Below, piece after piece: positions 15,318 to 24,580 of a DNA stretch of 64,000 nt (position 1 is its first letter; the number at the start of each line of letters is the position of its first letter). The stretch comes from Thermoactinospora rubra. Its GTDB lineage: Bacteria > Actinomycetota > Actinomycetes > Streptosporangiales > Streptosporangiaceae. The DNA lies in the NCBI RefSeq assembly GCF_002093975.1, contig NZ_MSZZ01000050.1, positions 22,871-86,870 on the forward strand. Reading direction: 5' to 3'. Below the pieces are notes generated by a model. It was not told where the DNA came from and did not search any database. It worked only from the letters and a program-made list of their open reading frames with translations. The translations under genes and the position numbers were made by a program.

Positions 15318-16340
15318 TCACGGGCGCAGGAGTGCCTTGATGGCGCGGCGTTCGTCCATGGCCTTGTAGCCTTCGGCGGCCCGGTCGAGGGGGAGTTCGA
15401 GGTCGAAGACCCTGCCGGGGTTGATCGTCCGGTTCCAGATCAGGTCGATCAGCTCGGGCAGGTGTCGCCGGACCGGAGCGGGGCCGCCGTGCAGGTGGAC
15501 CTGGGAGAAGAACAGTTCCTCACCGGCCAGGACGACGTCGTGGTTGACGCCGACGAAGCCGACGTGGCCGCCGGGCCGGGTGGACCGGATGGCCTGGAGC
15601 ATCGACTCCTGGGTGCCGACCGCCTCGACGGCCGAGTGCGCGCCCAGGCCGCCGGTCAGCTCCTTGATCTTCTCGACGCCCTCGTCGCCGCGCTCGGTGA
15701 CGATGTCGGTGGCGCCGAATTCCAGGGCGAGCTTCTGCCGCGCCGCGTGGCGGCTCATCGCGATGACCCGTTCCGCGCCGAGCTGCCTGGCGGCCAGCAC
15801 CGCGAGCAGGCCGACCGCGCCGTCGCCGATGACCGCCACCGTCTTGCCGGGCCCGGCCTGGGCGGCCACCGCGCCGAACCAGCCCGTGCCCAGGACGTCG
15901 GAGGCGGCCAGGAGGTCGGGGATCAGCTCGGCGTCGGGCACATCCGGGGTGGCGACGAGAGTGCCGTCGGCGTTCGGGATCAGGGCACGCTCGGCCTGCG
16001 TGCCGATCGCGTTCATGAACGTCCGGTTGACGCAGGAGGACGGGTAGCCGGAGCGGCAGATCTCGCAGGTGCCGTCGGAGGAGACGAACGAGCCGACCAC
16101 GAACTGGCCGGGCCTGACGTTCCGCACCTCGCCGCCGACCTCCTCGACGATTCCCACGTACTCGTGGCCCATAGGGGTCGGGCCTTCGACCGGCTCGACG
16201 CCGCGGTAGGGCCACACATCCGACCCGCAGACGCAGGTGGCGGACAGCCGGATGACCGCGTCGGTCGGGGCGAGGATCTTCGGGTCCTCGCGCTGCTCCA
16301 CCCGGACGTCGCCGGGGGCATGCATCACTACGCCACGCAT
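15318..16340 (-). CDS. Zinc-dependent alcohol dehydrogenase family protein
   Basis: A 340-residue medium-chain dehydrogenase. Catalytic zinc ligands C38 (CVCGSD) and H59-E60 (MGHEYVG) are present; the structural-zinc lobe has C92, C95 and C103 with one of the usual four cysteines missing. The Rossmann motif is VIGDGAVGLLAVLAA around residue 170. The sequence resembles bacterial oxidoreductases annotated as IMP- or glutathione-independent formaldehyde-like dehydrogenases, but the substrate cannot be assigned. Start at 16340 gives the family N-terminus MRGVVMHAPGDVR. It is divergent from the XRE regulator at 16492 with a 151-base shared promoter region, a frequent regulator-target pair. Confidence 0.9.
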   Translation of the reverse strand: MRGVVMHAPGDVRVEQREDPKILAPTDAVIRLSATCVCGSDVWPYRGVEPVEGPTPMGHEYVGIVEEVGGEVRNVRPGQFVVGSFVSSDGTCEICRSGYPSSCVNRTFMNAIGTQAERALIPNADGTLVATPDVPDAELIPDLLAASDVLGTGWFGAVAAQAGPGKTVAVIGDGAVGLLAVLAARQLGAERVIAMSRHAARQKLALEFGATDIVTERGDEGVEKIKELTGGLGAHSAVEAVGTQESMLQAIRSTRPGGHVGFVGVNHDVVLAGEELFFSQVHLHGGPAPVRRHLPELIDLIWNRTINPGRVFDLELPLDRAAEGYKAMDERRAIKALLRP

Positions 16341-16491
16341 CTCGTGTACTCCTGGGTTGGTGTTCTCTCCATCGCATCGCCCATGGCGACGATTCCAGTA
16401 GAAGGGCCGGCCGTACGGGGAGGAAGGCACTGGTGAAGGGTGTAACGACAGGGCACCCCAGCGCGAGGGAAGCCCGCCTAGCCTGGGGAGG

Positions 16492-17391
16492 GTGGACAAC
16501 CGCAGCGAGATCCGTGAGTTCCTGACCTCCCGGCGCGCCAGGATCAGCCCGCAGCAGGCCGGGCTGCCCTCATACGGCACCCGCCGGGTTCCCGGACTGC
16601 GCCGTGCGGAGGTCGCCCAGCTGGCCGGAGTGAGCGTGGAGTACTACTCCCGCCTGGAGCGCGGCGACCTGTCGGGAGTCTCCGACCAAGTCCTGGACGC
16701 CCTGGCCCGCGCGCTGCGGCTCAACGACGAGGAACGCACCCATCTGGAGGACCTGGCCCGCGCCGCCGGCCCCGTCCCGCGCCGGCGGCGCCGTCCCGCC
16801 TCCAACCAGGTCCGGCCCTCGGTGCAGCGGCTGCTGGACTCCATGACCGGCGCACCGGCCTTCGTCATGAACGGCCGCGGCGACGTCCTGGCCACCAACG
16901 CCCTCGGCCGCGCCCTGTACGCGCCCATGTTCGACGCCGCCCGCGGCACCACCCCCAACCACGCCCGGTTCATCTTCCTCGACCCCCGCTCCCGGCGGTT
17001 CTGGGGCGACTGGGACCGCGCCGCCGACGACACCGTCGCCCTCCTGCACGCCCAGGCCGGCCGCGACCCCTACGACAAGGACCTCACCGACCTCATCGGC
17101 GAGCTGTCCACCCGCAGCGAGGACTTCCGCACCCGCTGGGCCCGCCACGACGTCCGCCAGCACCACCTCGGCAGCAAACCCTTCCACCACCCCGTCGTGG
17201 GCGACCTCCACCTCGCCTACGAATCCCTGGACCTGACCGCCGACGACCTCACCCTCGTCGCGTATGCCGCCGAACCCGGCAGCGACTCCGAGGACAAGCT
17301 CCGCCTCCTCGCCAGCTGGGCCACCACACCCGGCCACGACACCGCCCCTCACACGCCGGACGCGGCCGACGCACCCGGCGGCCTCTCATAA
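16492..17391 (+). CDS. XRE-family regulator with MmyB-like ligand domain
   Basis: A 299-residue repressor with an N-terminal helix-turn-helix (GLRRAEVAQLAGVSVEYYSRLE, about residues 35-62) and a C-terminal PAS-like MmyB domain (from VQRLLDSMTGAPAFVMNGRG to LTLVAYAAEPGS) thought to bind a fatty-acid-like or other hydrophobic ligand. GTG start at 16492. It is divergent from the alcohol dehydrogenase gene and probably controls it. The stop codon lies inside the first unit of the 15-bp tandem repeat that follows. Confidence 0.92.
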   Translation: MDNRSEIREFLTSRRARISPQQAGLPSYGTRRVPGLRRAEVAQLAGVSVEYYSRLERGDLSGVSDQVLDALARALRLNDEERTHLEDLARAAGPVPRRRRRPASNQVRPSVQRLLDSMTGAPAFVMNGRGDVLATNALGRALYAPMFDAARGTTPNHARFIFLDPRSRRFWGDWDRAADDTVALLHAQAGRDPYDKDLTDLIGELSTRSEDFRTRWARHDVRQHHLGSKPFHHPVVGDLHLAYESLDLTADDLTLVAYAAEPGSDSEDKLRLLASWATTPGHDTAPHTPDAADAPGGLS

Positions 17392-17462
17392 AGGCCCCGC
17401 ACGTCATGAGGGCCCCGCTTATGAAGGCCTCGCTTATGAAGGCCCCGCTTATAAAGGCCCGC
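17388..17462. repeat. 15-bp tandem repeat, five units
   Basis: Five consecutive 15-base units with the consensus CTTATGAAGGCCCCG run from 17388 to 17462; units three and four differ at one base and the outer ones are more diverged. The period is a multiple of three and one frame reads a repeating LMKAP. The first unit includes the XRE stop codon. It looks like a minisatellite that grew at the junction between a sound gene and a degenerate stretch. Confidence 0.8.
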
Positions 17463-17481
17463 ACGGCCGCGTCACCTCATC

Positions 17482-17984
17482 GTGTCTCGTGGTCGTGTCT
17501 CGTCGTCGGCGTCGGGCCTGCCCGTCCAGGTGAAATCGCGGCCCTGCGCGCAAGAGCTGGACATCTTGCTGGACCGGCTGCGCTCGGGCGCCGTCGCGAC
17601 GGTCGTGTCGGGGCTGGCCGACGTCGGCAAGACGGCTTTGGCCGTCGAAGCCGCCCGCCGGCTCGGCGACCGCGAGCGTGAAGCGTTCGCCCTGAACGAC
17701 CTGGCGATCGTCTACCGCGACGCGGGCCTGCTCGACGAAGCGCTGGAGGCGTGTGAGGAGTGCCTGGCGATCGTCAGGCAGCGCGCAGACCACGCTGCCG
17801 AGGCCACCACGCTGGTCAACCTCGGCAGCGTGCCGCGCAGGCTTGGCCGGGGCGAGGAGGCCATCGCCGTACTGCGCCGGGCGGCGGCCGACTTCGCCGG
17901 GCTCGGCGATCCGGAGACCGCGGGCATCGCGCTGCACAACCTCGCCGTCGCCCTGCTCGACGCCGGGCGGCCGGTCGAGGCGGG
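17482..17984 (+). pseudogene. NB-ARC/TPR regulator remnant (AfsR/SARP-like)
   Basis: The frame holds a P-loop-like stretch (VVSGLADVGKTALAVEAARRL, a slightly altered Walker A) joined almost directly to tetratricopeptide repeats (FALNDLAIVYRDAGLLDEAL, TTLVNLGSVPRRLGRGEEAI, IALHNLAVALLDAGRPVEAG). In complete AfsR/BTAD regulators these are separated by several hundred residues of NB-ARC domain, and the DNA-binding domain precedes them; both are absent. The end is fused in a different frame to an MFS fragment near 17985. Clearly a deletion product, although the frame itself remains open. Confidence 0.72.
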
Positions 17985-18329
17985 GAGTCCTTCATCCGGC
18001 CGGCCTTCAACGCGCTCCTGGCGGGGACGCTGGCCGAAGAACAGCGGATCTCCGGGCGGGCTCCGATCAACATCTGCACGCGGGCAGGGGTCATCACCGG
18101 TCCGGTCATCGCCACCCTGCTGGCCGGCTGTGCCGAGGCGCTGCCGTTCATCCTGGCGGCTATGGTGTTAGCCGCCGGCTCGGTCGCGTTCGGACGCGTG
18201 ATCGAGGCGCCGTGGACCCCGGTGCGACGGCGGTCTCTGCTCGGCGAGGCGTGGACGGGAGTCGCCGTCGCAGGGCGCCGGCCGTGGCTGACGGCCCTTC
18301 TGCTGTTGGCTGGGTTGCGACTACGGTGA
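17985..18329 (+). pseudogene. Major facilitator superfamily transporter fragment
   Basis: About 115 residues of an MFS exporter without start or end: FIRPAFNALLAGTLAEEQRI, then a segment with TRAGVITGPVIATLLAG and a helix ALPFILAAMVLAAGSVAFG. It joins the preceding NB-ARC/TPR remnant at GGGGAGTCC near 17985 by a frame change and stops at 18327-18329. Most of the twelve helices are missing, so it cannot transport. Confidence 0.7.
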
Positions 18330-18330
18330 A

Positions 18331-18816
18331 GCCGCGCTGTACACCCGGGGCGGTTTGACGCTCACCCGGACCTTCTACTGGAGCTCCAACCAGAAGGCAT
18401 ATGTGGATGCCGAGGATCCCGTCCAGTGGGTCGGTGTTGACGTATGCAAGTGGGGGAAGAAAACCGGGACCGCTAGCGGCACTGTACGGAGAACCAACTG
18501 GTCCACCGGCGAATCAGATAATCTTTTCGTCACCGATCAGCCCGCCGGAACCGAGTGTGACCATGGTGACAGCGGTAACCCGTCGACGGGCTTCACCGCA
18601 TATGGCATCGCCGCCGGAGAGGGCGCGTTCGAGGGCCGGGCGGGCATGTACTGCGCGTACAGCCACGTGACCGTGTACCGGGATGCCTTCGGCATAGGAT
18701 TTGGAACCGAGAATAGAGAGGCAAGGAGTAGCGTAGAGGGCTGGACTGCGGCCTCATGGGCGGCGGCCCAGCCATCCCTCGCCAGAAGGGGTTGTCTCCG
18801 TGAGACGACTATCTGA
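18331..18816 (+). pseudogene. Truncated trypsin-like serine protease
   Basis: The C-terminal half of a chymotrypsin-fold secreted protease. VCKWGKKTGTASGTV corresponds to the VCK-G-TTG-tCG-V region of actinobacterial S1 proteases and CDHGDSGNP carries the nucleophilic serine, but the domain with signal peptide, catalytic histidine and aspartate is missing, the cysteine after TG is serine, and GDSGGP has become GDSGNP. The last 40 residues are unrelated read-through. It directly follows the MFS fragment and overlaps the start of the lipoprotein gene by 17 bases. Confidence 0.65.
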
Positions 18817-19333
18817 AGTCACTGCGATGCTCGTTGCGGCCGTGAGTTTAGTGGCCTGCACCGCGGACGCACGCCGAAGTGGGTCACCTGCGGCCGCTCC
18901 GCCTAGACCGTGCCCATCGGGTACGGTGTGCCACGCCGTTATTGGCACCGACCCGGCCATCGCTGTATATCAGGGGGAATTCTACTCCCACCTGATGCCG
19001 TTGACGGCACGGCTTGAGTGGGTGGACAGTGAGTCGTGTCTTGTGGTGACGAGACACGGCGATCACTATCTACAATTCAGGACGCTGGTTCCCCTATGGC
19101 CCGAGGGGACGAAACCGGTCCGAGCGCCAGACGGCAGACGAGGCATCGAAATTCCCCGAGTCGGACAGATCTTCGAGGGCGAACTTTTTACGGCGGGCGG
19201 CTCAGATTATCCACCTAATCTCAACCCGCCCGTCCCTCGGATCTCCACTCTTACCCAACCGCCTGGTACGTGTACCGCCCATGACGGATTTTTCGTCGTC
19301 GAGCCGTCTGGGATTGAGCGTTTGACGAGTTAG
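18800..19333 (+). CDS. Putative lipoprotein of unknown function
   Basis: A 177-residue protein with a lipoprotein signal peptide (MRRLSEVTAMLVAAVSLVAC, lipobox LVAC with C20 as the lipidated residue), so it should be anchored on the outer face of the membrane. The mature part has three more cysteines early or late (CPSGTVC, ESCLVV, GTCTAHDG) and no family I recognise. Codon use is less G/C-biased at third positions than the neighbours, which fits transfer or relaxed selection. GTG start with an AAGGGG ribosome site. The following 206 bases to 19539 show nothing I can assign. Confidence 0.6.
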   Translation: MRRLSEVTAMLVAAVSLVACTADARRSGSPAAAPPRPCPSGTVCHAVIGTDPAIAVYQGEFYSHLMPLTARLEWVDSESCLVVTRHGDHYLQFRTLVPLWPEGTKPVRAPDGRRGIEIPRVGQIFEGELFTAGGSDYPPNLNPPVPRISTLTQPPGTCTAHDGFFVVEPSGIERLTS

Positions 19334-19539
19334 TCTTGCACCGGATGCGGCGCATGGCGCCTCCTGGCTGTAGTAGCACGCGGTGCGTCCGCCCTGCCGT
19401 AGACCTTCACAATGTTGCGATCATTCCCTGCCATGGCAATTCACGCCACCCGGTGAAAAACTACGAGCTTGGCTTTCAAGCAGGCCGTACGCCTTCAGCG
19501 CCGTAGCTGTCGCCGCTTCGGATACGGCGGCCGCAGATC

Positions 19540-20238
19540 GTGATCTCGTGTGTCCCTGCGGGTCGTGAGGCGGAACGCCAGACACGAAGAGCCGCCGCAA
19601 TCATGACGAGTTGTGAGACACGATCACGATGCGGGCGGCCCGCCGGGCTGCCGATGGAGCCGGAGGACGAGAACTGCTGGACGCTGGCTGAGGCCATCGG
19701 GCACGTGACGCCTGACCGACTGCAGCACTTCCTGGCCCGGGCCTCCTGAGATGAGCAGCGTGCACTCACGCGGACGGCCCGATGGGCGACGACCACCGGG
19801 AAGACGGCCACCATCAGGATGACCCTCAGGATGCGGTGCCGATCCTCGACGAGACCGCCGACGCCAAGTCCTCCACCGATGCGGCCGGTGCCGCCCGCCA
19901 GTACGGCGGCGCCCCGGGAGGGGTGGCGCCATGCCAGGTGGCGACCCATCTGGCGTATCCCACCAGGCGTGGACACGCCACCATCGACCACGCTCTGTAC
20001 CTGCCCGAGCACTGCGCGGCCGATGAGGAGCCCGCGAGCTGGCCCACATCCCAGCTGGCCCGCATCCGCGAAGACGTCATGTTCGCCACCAAACCCCAGC
20101 TTGCGGGCGAACTGCCGGAACGCGCGCACGCGGCCGGGGGTCTACGGCGGGCGCGAGCTGTGCCGTCGCATCCGCTCGCTGGGCATGGGGGTATGCGCCG
20201 GCGATCCGCTCCAGCCATACCGTCCATACCGTCACCAC
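19540..20238 (+). pseudogene. IS701-family transposase remnant
   Basis: Pieces in different frames match the DDE transposase of IS701-type elements. At 19670-19749, ENCWTLAEAIGHVTPDRLQHF is the conserved N-terminal segment. At 19836-20130, VPILDETADAKSS, RQYGGAPGGVA, RRGHATIDHALYLP and EDVMFATKPQLA cover the first catalytic aspartate region. Near 20140 VYGGRELCRRIRS and a shifted GYAPAIRS-type piece follow. Start, several internal stretches and the C-terminal catalytic residues are missing, and the remnant stops at the end of the MMPL gene. No terminal inverted repeats were found. Confidence 0.75.
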
Positions 20239-22275
20239 TCACGCCGTGCCCACCTCGGCCGCCTGGGCGGGCCGGGCCGGGTGCGGGGCCCGGCGGGCGA
20301 GCGCGGGCGTGATCACGAGCGCCGTGACGAAGGCCGCGATGGCGATCCCGCAGGCCAGCGCGAAGCCCAGGTGCCTCATCATGGGCGTCGGGCTCAGCAT
20401 GAGCACCGCGAAGGACCCGGCGAGGATCACCCCGGCCGACACCACCGCCGGCGCCGCCTCGCTCGCCCCGCCCTCGCTCTTGACGACCAGGATCGTGTAG
20501 TCGGTGCCGACCGCGACGACGAAGACGTAGAGGATCAGCGGCATCATGGCCGTCAGCGGCTCGGTGAAGACCAGGGACGTCGCGCCGAGCGTGGCCAGGT
20601 AGCCCAGCGCCACGGCCGCCAGGAGGGCCAGGGGCAGGAGCAGGCGCCTGAGCAGCGCGACGAGCACCGCGAGGATGAGCAGCGAGGCCAGCGGGAAGAC
20701 GATCCGGTAGTCGCGCGAGACGGCGGCCTTCATGTCCGCCAGCGCCATGGTCTCGCCGCCGACCAGGGCACGGGTTCCGGCGGGCGCGGCGTCGTGCGCC
20801 ACCCGGAGCAGCTCGCCGCCGACCAGGTCGATGGCCTCGGGCGAGGTGGGCTCGTGGGTGAGGACCACGTCGAACCGGGTGAAGCCGCCGGATCCGGAGC
20901 TCGCCGGCTGGGGCTGGACCTGGGCGACGCCGGGCACCTGGGCCAGGCGCCTGCCGTACTGGTCGACGAGGGCGGCGTCGGCCGTGCCGACCAGGTAGAC
21001 CCGGGTCGGCGAGGTGGCGCCGGCGGGGAAGCCGCGGCGCAGGTCCTCCAGGGCCGCGACCGAGGGCGCGCCCTTGGGCAGGGCGCCGGTGCCGGCGACG
21101 TCGGGCTCGAAGGTGAGGACACCGGCCGACAGGGCGATGAGCGCGGCGGCGGCCAGGGGCGCGGCGGCTCTGGGCAGGCGGTCCGGCCACCGCGACGGGC
21201 GCGCCCCCTCGGGACCGGCCTGGCGGCGCGAGGGCCAGAACACCCGCCGTCCCATGATGCTCACGACGGCCGGCGCGAGCGTCAGACCGGCCAATGCGGT
21301 GACGGTGACGGCGAGGGCCAGGCTGAGGCCGGTGTCCCGCATGCCTGGCGTGTCGGCGGGGACGAGGGCCAGGAACGCCCCGGCGACCACGGCGCCCGCG
21401 GAGGCGATCACGGGCCCGCGGCCGACGGCGTCTCCGGCCTGGCGGTACCGGAACAGGACAAACAGCACGTAGTCGGTGCCGATGCCGAACAGCACGATGA
21501 TCAGGAGGGACGCGACCGAGCCGTCGGCGCGCAGCCCGAAGAGCGTCAGAAGGCTCACGGAGATCACAGCGGCGAGCGCCACGACGACGATCGGCAGGAG
21601 CGCGGCGACGGGGCTGCGGAAGACCGTCAGGCCGAGCAGCACGATGAGGGCGAGGGTGGCGAGCATGACCAGCATGTCGGTCGTGCCGCCGGCGTCGTCG
21701 AGGTCGGCGGCGAGGGCCGCCGGGCCGGTGACGCCGACGTGGAGGCCGGAGTACGGCTGCCGCTGGGCGGCGTGGGCGGCGGGCAGGGTGACGTCGGGGT
21801 CGCCGGGCAGCGGGGCGAGGCCCACGCGCTTGTCGGGCGACAGCACAACACCGGGCCCGCCCTCGGGTGACACCGCCGAGTCCGGCCCGCCCTCTGGCGG
21901 CTCACCGCTCGGCGGCTCGGCTCCAGATCCACTCGGCGCCGGACTGCCCGGCGAACCTCCATCGGAGTTCCCCGCGGAGCCGTCTGCCGAGGCGGCCAGC
22001 ACCTCGCGCGTCACCCGCGCGGCCTCCGCCGTGTCGGCCTCGGTCAACGGCCGGCCGTCCGCCCGCGTGAACACCAGCAGCACCTGCGGCGCCTCGGTGC
22101 CCGGCTCCAGCCGTGCGGCCCGCACCGACTCGTAGCCGTCCGGCAGCCCGCCCCCTTCCCGCGTGTCACCGCCGCCGAGCGCGGCGAGCACCGCGAGCAC
22201 GACGGTCGCCACCAGCCATCCGGCCACGAACATCCAGGGTCGCCGGGTCACCGCCCGGCCCAGTGCGCTGAGCAT
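20239..22275 (-). CDS. MMPL-family (RND-type) membrane exporter
   Basis: A 678-residue proton-driven exporter with the usual two-fold layout: one helix, a periplasmic loop, five helices, a second helix-loop-five-helix half. Proton-relay motifs are visible as GIGTDYVLFVLFRYRQ in the first half and AVGTDYTILVV in the second. The first loop contains a Gly/Ser/Pro/Glu-rich low-complexity insert at about residues 98-145. MMPL proteins export lipids, siderophores or small toxic compounds; substrate is not evident. The stop abuts the IS701 remnant, and the gene is divergent from the LLM oxidoreductase with about 240 bases between. Confidence 0.92.
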   Translation of the reverse strand: MLSALGRAVTRRPWMFVAGWLVATVVLAVLAALGGGDTREGGGLPDGYESVRAARLEPGTEAPQVLLVFTRADGRPLTEADTAEAARVTREVLAASADGSAGNSDGGSPGSPAPSGSGAEPPSGEPPEGGPDSAVSPEGGPGVVLSPDKRVGLAPLPGDPDVTLPAAHAAQRQPYSGLHVGVTGPAALAADLDDAGGTTDMLVMLATLALIVLLGLTVFRSPVAALLPIVVVALAAVISVSLLTLFGLRADGSVASLLIIVLFGIGTDYVLFVLFRYRQAGDAVGRGPVIASAGAVVAGAFLALVPADTPGMRDTGLSLALAVTVTALAGLTLAPAVVSIMGRRVFWPSRRQAGPEGARPSRWPDRLPRAAAPLAAAALIALSAGVLTFEPDVAGTGALPKGAPSVAALEDLRRGFPAGATSPTRVYLVGTADAALVDQYGRRLAQVPGVAQVQPQPASSGSGGFTRFDVVLTHEPTSPEAIDLVGGELLRVAHDAAPAGTRALVGGETMALADMKAAVSRDYRIVFPLASLLILAVLVALLRRLLLPLALLAAVALGYLATLGATSLVFTEPLTAMMPLILYVFVVAVGTDYTILVVKSEGGASEAAPAVVSAGVILAGSFAVLMLSPTPMMRHLGFALACGIAIAAFVTALVITPALARRAPHPARPAQAAEVGTA

Positions 22276-22516
22276 GCCTCCACGCTCGCCGTCCGGCGCC
22301 CGTCGCCACTACTGACGAAAGTGAGCACCGGCGCGACGAAGGTGCGAACCTCAGGGCGTCAGGTGTACGGCAGGCACCCCGCTCATTCTGCCCTCCAGGC
22401 CAAGATTCAGGACACGACGGCAGAGCCTTCCCCAGCCACGCGAATCCGGTCGAAAGGATCGAAGCCCTCGGACCCGCCGATGACCGAGAGCCTGACCCGC
22501 AACCCGAGGAGCGAGC

Positions 22517-23458
22517 ATGAGCACACCCGTCGCGGGACCGCTGAGCACGGCAGAGCAGGGCATGACGCTGGGCGTGGAACTGCCGTCGGCGGGCGCGAGC
22601 GCGTCACCCGAGGAGATCGTCCGCGTGGCGCGGCATGCCGAGCGCATCGGCCTCGCGGCCGTCTGGACGTTCGAGCGGCTGCTGCTGCCCGCGGGCCCGG
22701 CCAAGATGATCGGCGGTCCGGAGGTGCCGCTCCCGGAGGCGTACGGCAGCGTGTACGACCCGCTGGAGACGCTCAGCTACGTGGCGGCCGTGACCGGCCG
22801 GGTCGCGCTCGGGACCAGCATCGTCGTGGCGACCTACCACAACCCCGTAGTGCTGGCGCGACGGCTGGCCACGCTCGACCGGCTCAGCGGCGGCCGCCTG
22901 GTCGCCGGGCTCGGGCAGGGCTGGATGGCCGACGAGTTCACGGCGGCGGGCGTGCCGCCGCAGCGGCGCGGCGCCCGCTTCGAGGAGCTCGTCACGGCGA
23001 TGCGCACGGTGTGGCAGGCCGATCCGGTGACGTTCGAGGGCGACTTCTACCGGATCCCGCCCGCGCACGTCGGCCCCAAGCCGGTCCGGCCGGACGGGCC
23101 GGCGCTGCTGGCCGGGGCCACGTCGCCGGGCAGCCTCGAACGCGCCGCCCGCCTGGGGCTGGGGCTGAACGTGGTGATGATGACCTGGGAGGCTTTCCAC
23201 GACTCGGTCGCGATGTTCCGGCGCGCCGCCGAGGCGGCCGGCACGGATCCGGCCACCCTGCCCGTGGTGGTGCGCGTGAACGGCATGGTCACCGAGAAGG
23301 CGCAGGACGATCGGGCACCCGTGACGGGATCGGCCGAGCAGGTCATGGAGGACCTCGCCCGGCTCCGATCCGCCGGTGTCGGCCACGTCTTCTGGGCGAT
23401 GGACACCCAGCCGGACGAACGGCTCGCGGCCATGGACCGGCTCACCACCCTGACCTGA
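22517..23458 (+). CDS. LLM-class flavin/F420-dependent oxidoreductase
   Basis: A 313-residue luciferase-like (TIM-barrel) oxidoreductase using FMN or coenzyme F420. Family signatures: GVELPSAGASASPEEIV, AAVWTFERLL, TSIVVATYHNPVVLARRLAT, LDRLSGGRLVAGLGQGWM and PKPVRPDGPALLAGATSP. Reaction unknown. A clear paralogue with the same WTxERLLxP and LDRLSGGR motifs is at 51242-52171. A shorter start at 22562 (MTLGVELP) is equally plausible and would match the paralogue's N-terminus better. It precedes a two-component system with a 45-base gap. Confidence 0.9.
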   Translation: MSTPVAGPLSTAEQGMTLGVELPSAGASASPEEIVRVARHAERIGLAAVWTFERLLLPAGPAKMIGGPEVPLPEAYGSVYDPLETLSYVAAVTGRVALGTSIVVATYHNPVVLARRLATLDRLSGGRLVAGLGQGWMADEFTAAGVPPQRRGARFEELVTAMRTVWQADPVTFEGDFYRIPPAHVGPKPVRPDGPALLAGATSPGSLERAARLGLGLNVVMMTWEAFHDSVAMFRRAAEAAGTDPATLPVVVRVNGMVTEKAQDDRAPVTGSAEQVMEDLARLRSAGVGHVFWAMDTQPDERLAAMDRLTTLT

Positions 23459-23503
23459 AACGGCGTGGTGATCGGCCACGGCCGCGGCCGTTAGCCTGAA
23501 CGC

Positions 23504-24580
23504 ATGAGCAGGCGTGAGCTGCCGGCCGACGTCGCGATCGCGCTGGGCCTGGCGGCCGTGGCAGTGCTCGCCGACGTGTACGCCACGGGAACCGCCCGGC
23601 AAGCGACTCCCAGCCCCGGCATGCCGTTCCAGGTGGCGGGCGCGGCCTTGCTGGCGTTCCGCCGCCTCGCGCCGGCCACCGTGACCGTGCTGGTCAGCGG
23701 GCTGTGCGTGCTGACGATGCCGCTCGCCCTGCCGTTCGCCGCCTACGCGGCCACGGCGCACGCCCGCCCCCTGCGCGGCGCCTCGGCGGGCCGGTCGCCG
23801 GTGCCGCCGAGGGCCGTCGGCGTGGTGGCGTTGGCGGTGGCGAGCGCGGCGTTCCCCTGGGAGACGGCCGTGCCGTCCCAGCCCGATCATGCCGCCGCCG
23901 CGCTCACGGTCGCCGCCGGAGGGTTGCTGGGCGCGTTCGTCCGGGCGCAGCGCCGGGCCACCGGCCTGGCGGCGGACCTCGCCGCAGCCGAGGAGCGCGA
24001 GCGGCTCGCGGCCGACCTGCACGACGTGATCACGCACCGGGTCAGCCTCATGGTGCTGGAGTCCGGCGCGCTGGGCGCGTCGTCGCAGGACGAGTCGGTA
24101 CGGCGAGCCGCCGCGCGCATCGGCGACACGGGACGCCAGGCCCTCCGGGAGCTGCGCGACCTCCTCCACGCCGACCGTCCGGCTCCCGAGCGGACCGCCC
24201 GGCTCGACCTGTCCGACCTGGACGTCGAGCCGGTGGTCGTGGGCGAACCGGTCGAGTTGCCCGTGGCGGTGGCCCGCACGGCGTACCGGGTGGTCCAGGA
24301 GGGGCTGACCAATGCGCGCAAGCACGCTCCGGGCGCCGAGGTGACGGTCCGCGTGGGGTATGACCCCGGTTGCCTGCGGGTCCAGGTGCGTGACCGGCCG
24401 GCCGGCGGCGCGCCGTACCCCGTCACGACGTCGGTGGACGGCGGCGGGCTGGGGCTGGAAGGGCTCCGCCGCCGCGTCGAGACGCTCGGCGGCGAGCTCC
24501 ACGCCGGTCCGGCCGAGGACGGCTTCGCGTTGGACGTCACCCTGCCGACGCAAGCGGCGGCGAGGGAGGAGGCCGGGTGA
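23504..24580 (+). CDS. Sensor histidine kinase (HisKA_3 type)
   Basis: A 358-residue kinase with four to five N-terminal hydrophobic segments to about residue 145, phosphoacceptor H173 in LAADLHDVITHRVSLMV, and an HATPase_c domain with VVQEGLTNARKHAPGA and a final GLGLEGLRRRVETLGG. It forms a pair with the response regulator at 24577, overlapping it by GTGA. No extracytoplasmic sensor domain is present. Target genes are not evident, but the MMPL exporter and LLM enzyme upstream are natural candidates. Confidence 0.93.
   Translation: MSRRELPADVAIALGLAAVAVLADVYATGTARQATPSPGMPFQVAGAALLAFRRLAPATVTVLVSGLCVLTMPLALPFAAYAATAHARPLRGASAGRSPVPPRAVGVVALAVASAAFPWETAVPSQPDHAAAALTVAAGGLLGAFVRAQRRATGLAADLAAAEERERLAADLHDVITHRVSLMVLESGALGASSQDESVRRAAARIGDTGRQALRELRDLLHADRPAPERTARLDLSDLDVEPVVVGEPVELPVAVARTAYRVVQEGLTNARKHAPGAEVTVRVGYDPGCLRVQVRDRPAGGAPYPVTTSVDGGGLGLEGLRRRVETLGGELHAGPAEDGFALDVTLPTQAAAREEAG

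Noticed and set aside
17388..17462. Possible CRISPR array
   Set aside because: Units are 15 bases and contiguous without spacers, and no cas gene is present.
19476..20129. Minus-strand 217-codon frame
   Set aside because: Translation is unlike any protein and lies opposite the recognisable IS701 pieces.
20239..20300. IS terminal inverted repeat at the end of the transposase remnant
   Set aside because: No matching sequence was found on the other side at about 19334-19540.
19819..21870. Long plus-strand frame opposite the MMPL gene
   Set aside because: Low-complexity Arg/Gly/Asp-rich translation, antisense to clear MMPL helices; only its first part overlaps the IS701 remnant.
22604..24553. 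649-codon minus-strand frame
   Set aside because: Shadow of the LLM and kinase genes; no domain recognisable.
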